Assembly (NCBI GenBank): GCA_030272155.1
Contig: CP126207.1
Coordinates: forward strand, 930,001-994,000
DNA: 64,000 bases
Reading direction: 5' to 3'
Origin: Tetradesmus obliquus
Lineage: Eukaryota; Chlorophyta; Chlorophyceae; Sphaeropleales; Scenedesmaceae
Shown here: positions 33,819-45,510 of the stretch, piece after piece
How positions within the stretch are numbered: the first letter of the stretch is position 1
How the letters are laid out: each line of letters starts with the position of its first letter
The notes under the pieces: generated by a model
Databases searched by the model: none
Told to the model about the DNA's origin: nothing
Seen by the model: only the letters and a program-made list of their open reading frames with translations
Program-made: the position numbers and the translations under genes

Positions 33819-33927
33819 GCAATCATGATTTGTCAACCAGTGTAGATCACTTGTACAAACAAACTCAAATGTACACTGGAGTTTGTTTTGCACAAGTGAT
33901 CCACACTGGTTGACAAATCATGATTGC
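33819..33927. ncRNA. Long hairpin 1 (~48-bp arms)
   Basis: The arms 33819-33866 and 33879-33927 pair with a few mismatches around a 12-nt loop. It directly adjoins a second hairpin. Possible small-RNA precursor or MITE-like foldback; transcription is unknown. Confidence 0.45.
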
Positions 33928-33931
33928 CCGG

Positions 33932-34039
33932 GGCCTGGTGCTGATATGTGCAAGCATCCGACGCAAGTCTGTGCAGCCCAGGAAGTAACCTGGGCTGCAC
34001 AGACTAGAATCTGATGCTTGCACATATCAGCACTAGGCC
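33932..34039. ncRNA. Long hairpin 2 (~50-bp arms)
   Basis: 33932-33982 pairs with 33989-34039 around a 6-nt loop, with a few internal mismatches. Its sequence differs from hairpin 1, so the pair is not a simple duplication. Confidence 0.45.
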
Positions 34040-34640
34040 TGCCTGAGCAGTGTGGCTTGTACAAATTGATTGAAAGAAACATGTTTCTGTGTACACAGAT
34101 AACAACTCACGTTGCATGCTCTGCACCAGTTCAGGTTCTATGAGGTCTGGAAGAGTCTGTGCTGGTAAGCCGATTGTAAGTTGAGGAATTGCTACCGGGC
34201 GCTTGCACGTTGAGCTGACCGAGCTCAGCAGTGCACTACTGTTGATGTGCTGCTGCCGCGTAAGAGCTTCAATGAAACATACAGTCGTCTTTACAGATAT
34301 TGTGCACTATCTAAACATTAACGCATGTGGTGTTGGGCTGGCTCGCATCTTGTTTGGCGAGTTTCGGCACGTCGGAAGTACGTGGGGTGCTGCAGCCACG
34401 CAGTCGCATCTTACTGCTTTACACACGCAGTTCAAACCTATACCTTGTTTCAAAAAAATCTGGGTTTTCATCAGGAAGAGACACGTGTCACTGTGTTGCA
34501 GGAGGTGCAAGGGTGCAACGTCAGCAGGCCAGTGTTGGTGCTCTTGTACACACGCCAAGGCTTCACTCGCGCATTCTGTTTCCACGAGCATACATCCAAC
34601 TTACGTTTTCAAAAGCAGATCAGCCCACGCACCGTACACC

Positions 34641-36081
34641 ATGGCACTCTGCCTGCACTCACGAGTTGGCGTGGCACTCCGCCCAGCAGAGGCCCGCAGG
34701 GCCTGCGCCAGGCCTGTGGTCGTCAGATCCGGCATGAAGGATGCTGCTGACAACGTCGCTGAGGGCTTTGTGCAGATATTCTCCAAGCCACAGGCAAGCA
34801 ACTACTGTTGATGCTCTCGGAAGCCCATGCCTTCCTCTTCAGCCTTCAAATCCTTACAAGAAATGTTGCTACTGACATGATATGTTTCGCGTTTGCTTTT
34901 ACAGGACAACGACGTTAAGTGGGCCTCGAACGACTTCCAGGGCAAGATATCACACCACGGAGCTGGCAAGCCTTTCAAGGATGGCTTCTCAGCAGCAAAG
35001 CCAGCAAAGGCAGAGGCTAAGGACGCAGAGCAGCCCGCGCAGGAGGCCCCAGAGGTGAGCGGGACCCGCAGGATCGCTGCCCTGTCCGTGGGTGGTTCCG
35101 AGCGGCATGCAGGGCCTTGCTCTGGGGTGCTTGCTCCTGCCATTGCCGTTGTACATTTATCAGGGTTTGGTATGCAGCGGCGTACACCTGCCACGCGGTC
35201 CCGTTCGCTGGCTTGAATCACGCACGCGCCTGTGCTGTTGCCTCACTGCTCGACTGCCTCATTGCCTGGTTGCGTTGCAGGGTGAGGACTATCTTGGCGA
35301 GGCCGTGCAGAACCTCGTGAGCCACAACTTGACTGGCGACGAAACCGAGCCCCCTGAGAGCACCGGCTCTGCTGGCTGGAAGGGCGACATCCACGACAGG
35401 AAGAAAGATGGGTGAGCTGCTGCTGTTATTGCTGCGGAACTGAGGGGGTGTTCAAATGTATGTACTGCGGTATGGAGAGACCTGGCAGCGAGGACAGGGT
35501 GTGTTGCGCTGGTGCTGTTGTACTGCGTGTGTGTGCAGCATGAGCAGCACCAGCGCACAGGAAGCGTGATGGGTGGGCTGCTGCTGTTATGCTGCTGTTT
35601 ACTGCAAATGGGACGTGATTGGATGTGAACAAGCGTAGTGTGCAAATGCTTGGCAGCGATGGCGGGGTTTGCTGTGATGGTGCTGTGGTACTGCATGTGC
35701 GTTTGGTAGTAAAGCAGGTTGCAGCACTGGACGGGCTGAGCATGGGGTGTGCAAGGATACATTTTATCTGCAAGCTCACCTGGGGCCGACAGTGCGGTCA
35801 CCTACTGTGAGTTGTTTGGGCTATTCAGCATATGCTTTCCTCGTGGTTCTGAGCGGCATATGTCAAGCAGCTCAAACAACAAGCAAACATTGGTGTGTGC
35901 TGCACAGCCTCTGGGCTCTGCATGGTACAAAAGAAAACATTGGTAAGTGCAGCACAGAGCACCCACTCTGCAAGCAGATCCAGGGCACTAGATCTAGATC
36001 GTCATTGCTGCTGCTGCTGCTGCTGCTGCTGCTGTGCGACTGCGCTTGCTGCATTGCAGGTTCCACGCGAGGAAGGTTTAG
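34641..36081 (+). CDS. Small hydrophilic, plastid-targeted-looking protein of unknown function
   Basis: Four exons: 34641-34793, 34905-35054, 35281-35411 and 36060-36081. All phases are consistent, giving 151 residues ending DRKKDGFHARKV. The first ~30 residues (Arg/Ala-rich, start ACCATGG) look like a chloroplast transit peptide, followed by GMKDAADNVAEGFVQIFSKPQ. The mature part is acidic/lysine-rich without membrane segments; WKGDIHDRK is its most distinctive motif. Intron 1 uses a GC donor (CAG-GCAAGC). The last acceptor follows a long CTG run. I do not recognise the family. An alternative model ends at the TGA directly after exon 3 (35413), skipping the last seven residues. Confidence 0.65.
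35560..35605 (+). repeat. 3'-edge echo of exon 3 (small plastid protein)
   Basis: It repeats AGGAAG-GATGG-donor and the following CTGCTGCTGTTAT of the exon 3/intron 3 junction. It lies downstream of the true exon. Confidence 0.7.
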
Positions 36082-38126
36082 GAGCCTGGGTTCTTGAAGG
36101 CGCCACAGCAAGGCAAATGCAGCAGCAGCAGCAGCAGTCGCACAGTAGCTGCATTCTACGCAGCCTGGTCGTCAGCAAGCAGCAAGGCACACAACAACAG
36201 AAGAACCGCTGCTTGCTGGAGCCGTCTGAATGGCGGGTAGGCGCGCAGGAGTTCCGCTGCCGCGTGTGTGGCTGCCGCTGCTGCTGCGGTGCTGATGCAT
36301 GGGGGGGGGCTGGTTTAGTCTGGGGGTTGTTTGTTGCGGCATGTTTCGGCTGGTGGTTTTGTGCTGCTGGTGGCGCTGTTGGACTTGCAGGCAAATCTTG
36401 CAGGCATATTTTGTGGCATGCATTGCGGCAGTGTGTCTCCAGTGCTGGCACGCGTGCTGCTGCTGTTGCGCCATTGCATGCAATGCCCTGCATTTCAGCT
36501 GGCAGGTAGTGCAAGCATAGTAACCTGTGACTGTTATTTGTGCAACAGCTCATCTGGGTGGATTACTCGCTCATTTTCGTTGTGTTGGATTACCCGGTTT
36601 CCCTCCTGGCGCGGTGGCGTAAGCGCTCGTTTTGTAAAACACGTTTTTGATGCTGGCTGGTGCTGGGGTTGCTGAGCTCTACAGACTGTTGTGGCAGTTC
36701 CGTATCCGTAAGCATGTACAGCAGTTTTTGTGTCCCAGTTTATTTTGTTGGGACAGGTCGGGTTGAAATGTGAATGGCAGGTGCTGTAGCAGTTTGTTGT
36801 GGGGCTGCAGCTGTTTCAAGCTGTCTGGTGTAAGGCGCAATAAAGCCATGTGGATTTGGCTGTGGAGCTCCTGCCTCGAGGCAGTAGCCGTCGCTCATTG
36901 TAACCTGTTACTACTGTTTTGCAACAGTGGTCGTGCAAGCAGCAGGCGGCGCAGGGGGTCTTCTGCTCCAGCATTGCTTGAGGTGCGCAGCTGTGCATTA
37001 CCAGCATAGTGTGCACGAGTACAAGGAGTACTCATTAGGCTGCATGATATGCAATGATTGACCTGCTTGCACGTTCTAACCCTTGAATACTATAGTGTGA
37101 ATAGCTGAATTCAACCCAATGCTCCCTCTACGTCTCGAGGGGGCCCTTGCGGCCGTGGCTGGCCAACGGCGGTAATAATCACCGGCCAGCAACCACAACA
37201 TTGTTACAGAGATTCTGCAGAATTTGAGCAGTCGATAAAGGGTGGCACAAAGCTGCAGTGAAGCAGCCACACCACACATGCCAAGAACTCTGTAAACCCC
37301 CTGCTAACACCAGTCTGGTGTTACTGAATTCCGTCACCAGTGGCGATCCAACACCTCACGGCGGGGCTTGAAGCCTTGTCACACCAGCATCATCGCAGCA
37401 CCTCATCATCATCATGTTACCCATCAAGCCATAGCATCAACGCCATCGGCCCCGCGCCCCAATGGAGCGGCAACAGAAGGAACTACACCATCATGTTTGC
37501 AGGCATTACGCACACCTCAAGCCTTTTTCAAGAAATTCAGCAATGAACCTAGCCACCAGTAACCTGACAGAACCCCAGGCGTCATATCGCAGCACCTCAA
37601 AGATTAGACAGCTGGTGCCCACTGAACGAACACAGGCGTGGGCCCGGGGCGGCGTAATGGCCAGGGGGCATGATGCAGCAGCATCGCGCCAACCAGCTGC
37701 CTGCAGCTGCAGCTCGGCTAGTGTCTCCTCAGCGACCTGTGACTGGCTCAGCAGCTCTCCAATCCGCTGCCTGCCGCTGCAGGTGTGCACTTCCTCCTGC
37801 AGCATGTGCTACTGGATCATGAATTCCTCCTGCAGCATGTGCTACTGGATCATGAATTCCTCCTGCAGCATGTGCTACTGGATCATGAATTCCTCCTGCA
37901 GCATGTGCCACTGGATCAGCAGCCACCACAGAAGTAGGGAGCTCACTCTGCTGTGTCTGGGGACTTGCTGTCTGCGGCACATCAGCCAGCTCCTGCAGCT
38001 GCAGCAGCAGCCAGAGTCGCCAGCTGCCTGCAGCTGCAGCTGAGCTTCATTCTCCTCCAACACCTGCAACAGGCGCAGCAGCGCCCCAGCTTGCCTATTG
38101 CCGCTTGAAGCTGCAGCAGCAGCTCC
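36082..38126. other. Intergenic between convergent genes, with echo copies
   Basis: No gene recognised. About 37690-38060 holds diverged downstream copies of the terminal coiled-coil exon of the LPAA-repeat gene (LQLQAAG-like ends on the minus strand) and the 33-bp repeat array. The rest shows only CAG/CTG runs and no conserved ORF. Confidence 0.5.
37792..37919 (-). repeat. 33-bp tandem repeat x 4
   Basis: Four copies of a unit containing GCAGCATGTGCTACTGGATC. On the minus strand it reads HMLQEEFMIQ-like, resembling the neighbouring coiled-coil exon. All but one copy carry an in-frame stop, so it is probably not translated. Confidence 0.9.
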
Positions 38127-39822
38127 TCAACCAGCTGCCTGCAGCTGCTGCATCAGCTGGGATAGCAGCTCTTGGATAGCCTGCCGCTGGGCTTGCAGCT
38201 GTGTAGGCACATGATTGAACACCTGCACACAGCAGCAAGACATGCATGGTTTGGTGGTGCTTCCAGCAAGCAGAGCCGTTGCTTCAGCAATCCCCTAAAT
38301 GATGATAAGGTTGTACAAGTTGAATCATGAGTTTGTACAAGCTAAAAATTGAGAGAGGATAGTTACATGTGGGTCCTGGCACCATCTTGGATGGTATGAG
38401 CCACAACAGGTTGAACACAGGTCTGAGACCAGAAAGGAGAGTGAGCACCGTAAAACACAATGCACACCCTTGAGCACCAAATCTCTCATGTTATATCCAG
38501 AGACGTCTTACTGCGGTGCGCAGCGGCACCCCACCTCACCGACAGCTTGCTCTAAGTGCAAACCACACCAACAGATAGCATGTTGTCGCAAATCAGTAGC
38601 CAGAAGGGTAGGGCAGCAGCTTCTAAGGCAAGGTCCAGCAGTTGGCAGCAAATGGACAGTACAACTACCCTACTGCGCGTGACGCGCTCATGAGCTAGGT
38701 TCAACAGCATGTAGCGTCTCATCTTCTGGCACAAAACTGTCAGCATGCACAAGCTCACTGTGGGCCCTGACATTTCACAGCAGTCTGCACACCAGCCAGG
38801 TCTGCAATCAAGCCGAATCTGCACTTGAGCCAAATTTGCACCACGTACCCTTGCTTGTTGCACGTCCAGACCTTGCAGCAAGAACTTGGGGTCGAGGACA
38901 CCCAGCTGCACCTGCAAGCAACACTCAATGAAGGGGGAAATGCACAGTATCTGTGGCAAGACTGCATGAAGGGAAATGTGTGCACCTGTGAGGATCATGA
39001 ATTGCACCAGGCACCGATCCCTGCCAAGCAGTATCAGGTAAGATCGTCGAGCAAGTTCAGGCAGTGTTTTTAGCAGCAAGCGAGCGACAGAGTACAGTGT
39101 TGCGCATGAGACAAGGGACCACAGGTTCAGCCACTTCATGCATAGTACAAATGAGGACGGACCTGCGTTTCAGTATTAGCTGCGTTCAGCAGCAAGACAT
39201 GCTCCTCCTCCAAGTTCCAGCACAGCACAGCACAGCACAGCACAGCACAGCACACACCAGCACAGCACATCACAGCACAGCACAGCACAGCACAACAAAG
39301 CCTGCTGACCCCATTTGCGCACATGCTTCACGCACTGCGCTTTGAACTGTCCGATGCAGCTGTGGCGCCTTACCTGCACGTCAGCGACAGCCGCCTTCAG
39401 CAGCAACAGATGCTGTGCTTCTAGCTCCAGCGCAGCTTCTTCACCTGCTCGCAGGAACAGCGGCTGCTGCAGCAGCTGTGCCCACGCAAGCATGCCCTTG
39501 ACTGTATTTGGCAGCTTGTCAAACGCACTGTACTGCTTGTAGCTGAGAGACTCACGGTGGATGCCTGCTGAGCGAAGCGCCTGCCGCAAGCTAGTGGTGT
39601 CTTCTTTCAGCTGCTGTGTTTGCTGGCACAAGAGGCCTGCAAGGCTCGGCAGCAGCTGCTGCATAAAGGCCGCAGGCAGCTGCTGTGCTGCAGGCAGCTG
39701 GCACAGCACCGTCAGTAGCGGCAGCGCTGCAACACAGGCGTCTGTAGCTGCAGCGCATGCCTTGTCTGCTGTCGTGGCTGCCTCAGCAGCTGCTGTGCTA
39801 GCCTGCTCACCATGCAAAGGGC

Positions 39823-39863
<41 letters not shown>

Positions 39864-42575
39864 TCTGGTGTTGTGCCGCGAGCGGTCCGGGGCGACCGAC
39901 GCAACATCCTGCGTCCGGCCATTTCTGCTGCTGCTGTTGCTGCTGCTGCTGTCATTTCTGCTGCTGCATTGCACTTGTCTGCAAAGGCCACAAGCAGCTG
40001 CCCTATGGCTGCAGAGCTGAGCACTTGGAGGCCCTGCACATCCTTGCAGGCAACAAAGGCAGTCAAGGGAGACAAAGCAGTCAAAGCAAAGGACGGCAGC
40101 AGAGCGGCGGCACACGACTACATAAAGAAAGTCAAAGGCGGCATGTGCATGGTGGGCAAACGGCAAGGCACAACCACAAGCCAAGCACAGAACATCCAGA
40201 GGATGTTGACATTTGAATAATTTAAACGGCAGCTCTATGCATGTCCAGTAGCATCTGGCGTGTGGCTTGGCTGCTGCTACAATACCTTCTGCCGTCTCCG
40301 GCAACGGCAGCGAAACCACTCTTTTGCGCATGGTCACGGACTGCTGCGCACTTGCTTACACACCAAAAGCAGCTTGGCACATCCAAACTCACCAACGTGC
40401 CAAGCTGTGAGCACTTGTTGTTCTGCAGAACTTGCAGGACACAGTCAAGCACCAACTGCTCTTGCAGCTGCAGCGCCTGAGGTGTATCTAACAGCGGCCA
40501 CACAAAGTAGCAGCGCTGCTTGTTGTATGCTGCTTGCAGGACACCTGCCAGCTCTCCTTCAAGCATGCCTGGCTGCTGCCCAGCCAACAGCTTACACACG
40601 CTGTGGGCCGTTGATTGACAAGAGAAGCAGCAGCAGGTTCTGCTGATGATGATGACAGCGTCCAGCGCCGCAAGCAGTGTAGCTGTGCTAGCTGCTGCTG
40701 CTCCAGGCAAGCCGCACAGCGCTCTCACACGCTCGTCAACGGTACACGCATGTGTCGGAGTGCCTTCGCGCCTCGCTGCTGCTGCGACCGCCTGCAGCAG
40801 GTCGTCTATAGCTGCTCCGGACAACGTACTTGCTGCAGGCAGCCACAGCAGAGCCAGCAGCGACTGCTGCTCTGAGGTACGTGCTGCTGCAGATGCAAGC
40901 GGCATCAATGCATCTGCAGTCGAGCTCTGAGCAGCAGGCAGCCGCATGAGCGCCTGGACCTTCTGGTAACCGCCGCTCTCGAGCGCTCCTGCAAGCAAAC
41001 TGCAGATGCTCTGTGCATCCATCAGCCGCGCTCCAGGCAAACCGCACAGCGCTGCAACTAATCCCTCTTCTGGGTGGCGCACTGCTTGCTGCAGCAGGCT
41101 GCACACACTGTCGGCATCTGGAACTTGCGCTGCTGGCAAGCCCAACGCTGCCTGCACCCGCTGCAGGGCACCCTGTTGCTGCTCTGCTGTTAGTGCTGCT
41201 TGCATGAGTTTGACCACGTTGACTGGCTGCAGCTGCTGCAGCAGGGCTGCGGGTAAACCAGCAGCAAGTGCTGCTGGAAGCTGAGGCTCGCTGCTGTGCA
41301 TGGAAGCTTGCAGGAGGCTGCATAACGGCAAACACACAGCAGCAGCAGCAGCAGTTTGCTTCAAATAAAAGAAAACACCGGTTCACAGAGAGCAGCAGCA
41401 CAAGCAACGCAGGAGGCTGTGCAAAGGCAGGCTAGCAACAAAAGCGTTAGCAGCGGCACACACAACCGTCTGGTGCACCTCAGAAACACGCAGATCAGCC
41501 TGCTGGCTGCATCCTGCGTGTGGCTATGCGGACATGGCAGCATAAACTTCAAGTATCAGTTTGAACAAGTGTTGCTGGAAGAGGCTCGCTGCTCTGCGTG
41601 GAAGCTTGCAGGAGGCTGCAGAACACAGTGTCAGGACAGCAGCAGTGCGTGCAGTGGGTTTGGACATGCATGGCTGTCAAACAGTTTCACACAGGGCAAC
41701 CGCGAGCAGTGCAGTTCATGCATGGTCAGAGACACTGCAGGTCCCCAAACAGGTGCCGTTGTGTGGCGTGCCGGCAACATGTACTGTTTGCAGCACTGCA
41801 CACCATCCAACATAAGCAGCCATGCGATGCTGCCAGCCCCATGCCCGTTGCCTGCAGACATGCATATAAAGGGTGTGCATTGTGTTTTATGGTGCTCACT
41901 CTCCTTTTCTGGTCTCAGACCTGTGTTCAACCTGTTGTGGCTCATACCATCCAAGATGGTGCCAGGACCCACACGTAACTATCCTCTCACAAATATAAAG
42001 CACCAGTGCTCGCTGGCTGCACATAGTAGGTTGTCCGTTGACTTGCTTTGACCTGTGACCAGGTATTGCTTGCTCACCTCAGTGTAGTGTCAAAGCTAGG
42101 TGCTTGCACGCCCTGCAGCTGCACCAGCTCTGCCACCATCGCCGTGCTGCTGCTGTCCACCGCCGCATGCAGCAGCACTGCTGCGTCCTCGCTGCTCACG
42201 CCTGCTGCTGCTGGCAGCTGGCACAAGCAGCCAACATTGCGCGAGCTCCCACAACGCACTGCTGCATGCAGCAGCGGCAGCAACGTGGTTGCATCCCGCA
42301 CAGCGGCACATGCAGCAGGCAGCTGGCACAGGGCACGCAGCATCACAGGGCCCTCCATGGTCACAGCTCTTGACCATAAGTTTGACCAGATGTTGTTACT
42401 TTGACCGCTGCCTCCTTGCGCTGCTTGCAGGACAGGCAGCTCACACAGCTGCCGCACACTGTGAGTGAGGCGCCTCTCCACTGCAGACTGCAGCAGCTGC
42501 AGGGCTGTTGCGTCATCCAGCTCACGCACAGCTGGCAGCCGCATCAGCACCTTAACCCGCTCAGACGCACCCATC

Positions 42576-42611
<36 letters not shown>

Positions 42612-44267
42612 TGAGTCAGCGGCATGGTCACCTGAGCGACTGGTGCCAAGAGAGTAGGCGGTACCCAACACACGGCACAGACACATGAAACGAGGATGTA
42701 TGTGCGTAGCACCATCCCTTTGGGACAAAGCAACGCTTTAGCTCGTGCCTCAAAGCGTAGATGCAGGACAGGGTCACACGCTGCTGCACAGCACTGCAAG
42801 CACATGCCACGCCTGCCATAGCACCCTTAACATCTCACAGCCGCCTACGCCAACCTGCAGCGCTGCTGTTGCCCAGCCATCCACAGTGCTGCTGCAAGGC
42901 ATGCTGCCAACCACCATCACACGCACCTGCAGTGCTGCCTTGAGCAGGCCAGCAACTGTGCTGCTGGCTAGGCCTCCTGCAAGCTACACAGCTAACGACC
43001 GTGCCCTGTAACCTTCTCTGCGCCTACAGTTGAGAACTTCGCATAATGATATGATGCCTTGCTGCTGGACGGACGTGCTTGCATGGATAGCCCATTTGGA
43101 GCGCCTGGGGACCCAGGGCGGGGGGGGGGGGGGGGGGGCGTCTTCTGGCCGAGCTTAGCTTGAAGGTGCGCAGCTTTGCTTTTTTCATGCTACACTGTCC
43201 ATCTTTACAGGATTCCCAACGACACCAACGGACACTTGCCAGGACACGTACATGCAGTGCTGCCTTGAGCAGGCCAGCAACTGTGCTGCTGGCTAGGTCT
43301 TGTGCCTCCTGCAGGCTACACAGGCTCTGCAGCGCAGCAGTAGCGCCGCCGTCCCTGGGCAGGGCGACTGCCAGCTGTGCCAAACCGGGCAGCAGCTCCA
43401 AACGGCGGCTGCTGAGGGCAGCAGGTGAAGCATCCGCAGGCAAGCCCCACTGCTGCGGGCTCTGCATCATCGTTTGCAGAACAATCGGAGTGCATCCAAC
43501 AGCAGCAGGTGCAGCGCTTGCTCAAGCTCTTTGCCGTGGCTGTGGTGTGTGCAAGCATACCATCTATAATCCGCATGCATGTGTGCGTGCTCATTCGAAC
43601 CACGTGCCCCGCTGTCTTAGCAGACACAGATATGTTATGCAGGTTCAGAGTCACTGGTGGCAGCACCACGCACCTGCAGGCCGAGCTCTTCTCCGCAGCA
43701 GATTGCTGCTGCAATGTGCGGCACAGATGCATGCAGCGGCAGCTGCAGCTCTCTGCTGAGCTCCACCCACACTTGCAGCCCCGGCACTAGTCTGCGAGCT
43801 GCATCCTGCAGCTGCTGCCAGGTGAACTGCGCTCCATGCCTCAGCAGCGCTGTTGCCACAGGGCGCGGCACGTTGTGCTGCTGCAGTGCTGCTGCCATGA
43901 CGCGGCCGTCTTGCAGGAACTTGGGCGCCTGCTTCTTCAGCCACGCCAGTTTCTGCTCAAAGCACAGGTTTGGGATCGCTGCGTTGTTTGATTCAAACGC
44001 TGCTGGGGCATTGACAGGCTCTAGCTGTGCCGAGGCAGCAGATATAGCCTGCAGGAGCAGGGCCTGTGCTGCAGACTTGTCTGCAGCTATCTGCTTACAC
44101 AGGCGCCTCAACTGCCCGCTGAACCACGACAGTCTGATGAACGAGCCCGAAGAAAGCTGGCCGAAGGATAGCAGCACGTACCAAGCATCTTCATCCACAC
44201 TTGGCATGATGACCGTCGTGCTGTGCTGTTGCATTAGTATGATATCAGGCCTACAGAGTTTGCACAA
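38127..44267 (-). CDS. Large helical-repeat protein with 33-residue 'LPAA' repeats
   Basis: Seven minus-strand exons (43674-44267, 43252-43461, 42078-42574, 40393-41317, 39374-40033, 38849-38911, 38127-38222) join in phase to 1014 residues, or 994 if the Met at 44207 (MPSVDEDAWY) starts it. Residues ~270-600 contain at least six repeats of about 33 residues with the pattern V-x-x-L-C-x-LPAA-x(9)-LL-x-AAV-x(6), for example VGCLCQLPAA and VQALMRLPAA. They are probably two-helix units forming a solenoid of ankyrin/HEAT-like geometry, but lack ankyrin TPLH. Exon 5 adds an Ala-rich run and another LPAAQQLP. The last exon is a Gln/Leu coiled coil. A scaffold role is only inference; I know no named family. 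Confidence 0.75.
38353..38470 (-). repeat. 118-bp dispersed repeat, copy A (inverted to 41871-41988)
   Basis: It lies in intron 6 of the LPAA-repeat gene. It is the reverse complement of copy B, nearly base for base, so both in one pre-mRNA could pair. Confidence 0.9.
39222..39298 (+). repeat. CACAG pentanucleotide repeat
   Basis: An array of AGCAC/CACAG pentamers with short interruptions, in intron 5 of the LPAA-repeat gene. Confidence 0.95.
41871..41988 (+). repeat. 118-bp dispersed repeat, copy B
   Basis: Inverted partner of 38353-38470, in intron 3 of the same gene. No coding potential or target-site duplication was identified. Confidence 0.9.
42840..42995 (-). repeat. 3'-edge echoes of exon 2 (LPAA-repeat gene)
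   Basis: About 42925-42995 repeats SSTVAGLLKAAL plus donor. A shorter copy lies at about 42840-42900. Both are downstream of the true exon at 43252-43461. Confidence 0.75.
43120..43138 (+). repeat. G19 homopolymer
   Basis: Nineteen consecutive G on the plus strand, in intron 2 of the LPAA-repeat gene. Confidence 0.95.
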
Positions 44268-45510
44268 GTATTGAACTATAGCTAGAACAACCCCTTGTTG
44301 AACTGGATCGCGTATGCTGGCTATGAGGCAGGTGCCGGGGTTCGACAGATATCATTAGCAGACACGACAGCCTCGGACGAGCCTCGGTCACTTGATTAAG
44401 TGTCTACTATCATCAATGCAAATTTGTGAGCTTTTACTGCGCCTCTAAGTTCAGCTGGATAAGCCAGTGCAGTATGCTGTAGCACTTGCGTGCTGGCAGC
44501 TCAGCTCAAGCTGCCAGTGGAACTTGGTCTCTGCACAAAGACAGCAATAATGCACCACCTCCCAGAACTGGTTACATGTATCCTGCTGAACTGCCGCGTT
44601 GCAGTCTTGCCAAGGCTAGAACCAAGTTGGTTCTCGCTGGCGCCTTGGGCTGCAAAAGGCGCCAACAATCCTTGCATGGGACCTGCAGCAGGCTCAGGCG
44701 CTGCCACAACAACAACACACGCAGCAACAGAGTAGGGCAACAATAGAAGGCATGCATGCCACTGCTTACCAAGCATAGCCTATGCTGAGCAAGGTCAGCT
44801 TACCACAGCACAAGGAGTGTAACAGCACGCAGTGCGTACTATACAGTGCGTACTATACAGTGCTTACTATACAGTACGCACTATGTGTACATGCAGACAT
44901 AACTTGTAGACAGCAGATAGTGCATGTCTACCATCTGCTGCCAGCCAAGCGTGCCTTGAAACCAAGCTGTGCTGGATGCACACCAGTTTGCCAACCCTCA
45001 CACACCCCTGCCAACTGCCAACTGACACGAACTTGGCACTCGACCGCTAAACATAGCGCTGATGAACGGAACTGGCATCCCACAAGCGAACACCTGCCCA
45101 AGCATACCAAGCACACACTCAGCTGCCACCCCATGGCAGCAAACAATTGATCCGAAGCAATCACCATCAGCAACTGCAGTGACAGCAGACAGCAACGGCG
45201 CACAGCCACACAGCCCTGCTCGGCAGCACATTGCTGCCAGATACAGCACCAGTTCTGCTGTCATTGAAACACTGCAAGCTTCCGGCGCTAGCTCTAATAC
45301 TGATGAGGGGGTCAGGGTCCTCGCAAACACTAGCTGCTTTGCTGCAGCAAGACGTGCTGCTGCTGGCTGCTGCTGCTGCTGCTGCTGCCGCAGCTGTAGT
45401 TCATTTACCTCGAATGCATTGCGCCTGAGGCTCACTTGATCAGCACGCCGACCAAAGCCTCCCCTCATTTGCACACGCTGCTGCTACTGCTGCTGAAACA
45501 CAAACACAGC
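44268..45510. other. Intergenic between LPAA-repeat gene start and ADSS end
   Basis: It holds the upstream region of the LPAA gene and the ADSS 3' UTR. A 16-bp direct repeat (AGTGCGTACTATAC-type, three copies plus an inverted end) lies at about 44826-44885. ORF 44998-45474 lacks motifs. Confidence 0.5.

Larger units (their letters stand above)
30885..34640. other. Gene-poor 3.7-kb stretch with foldbacks and a tandem duplication
   Basis: No gene was recognised here. It contains a 29-bp palindrome (31121-31178), a ~250-bp tandem duplication (31961-32455) and two adjacent long hairpins (33819-34039). ORFs such as 32542-33201 show no family motif. Confidence 0.5.

Noticed and set aside
37690..38060. 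Additional coiled-coil exons of the LPAA-repeat gene
   Set aside because: They follow an in-frame stop at 38127 and carry stops themselves. They fit the downstream-echo pattern.
44998..45474. 159-residue minus-strand ORF downstream of ADSS
   Set aside because: No motif, a CTG-derived poly-Gln segment, and a location expected for the ADSS 3' UTR.
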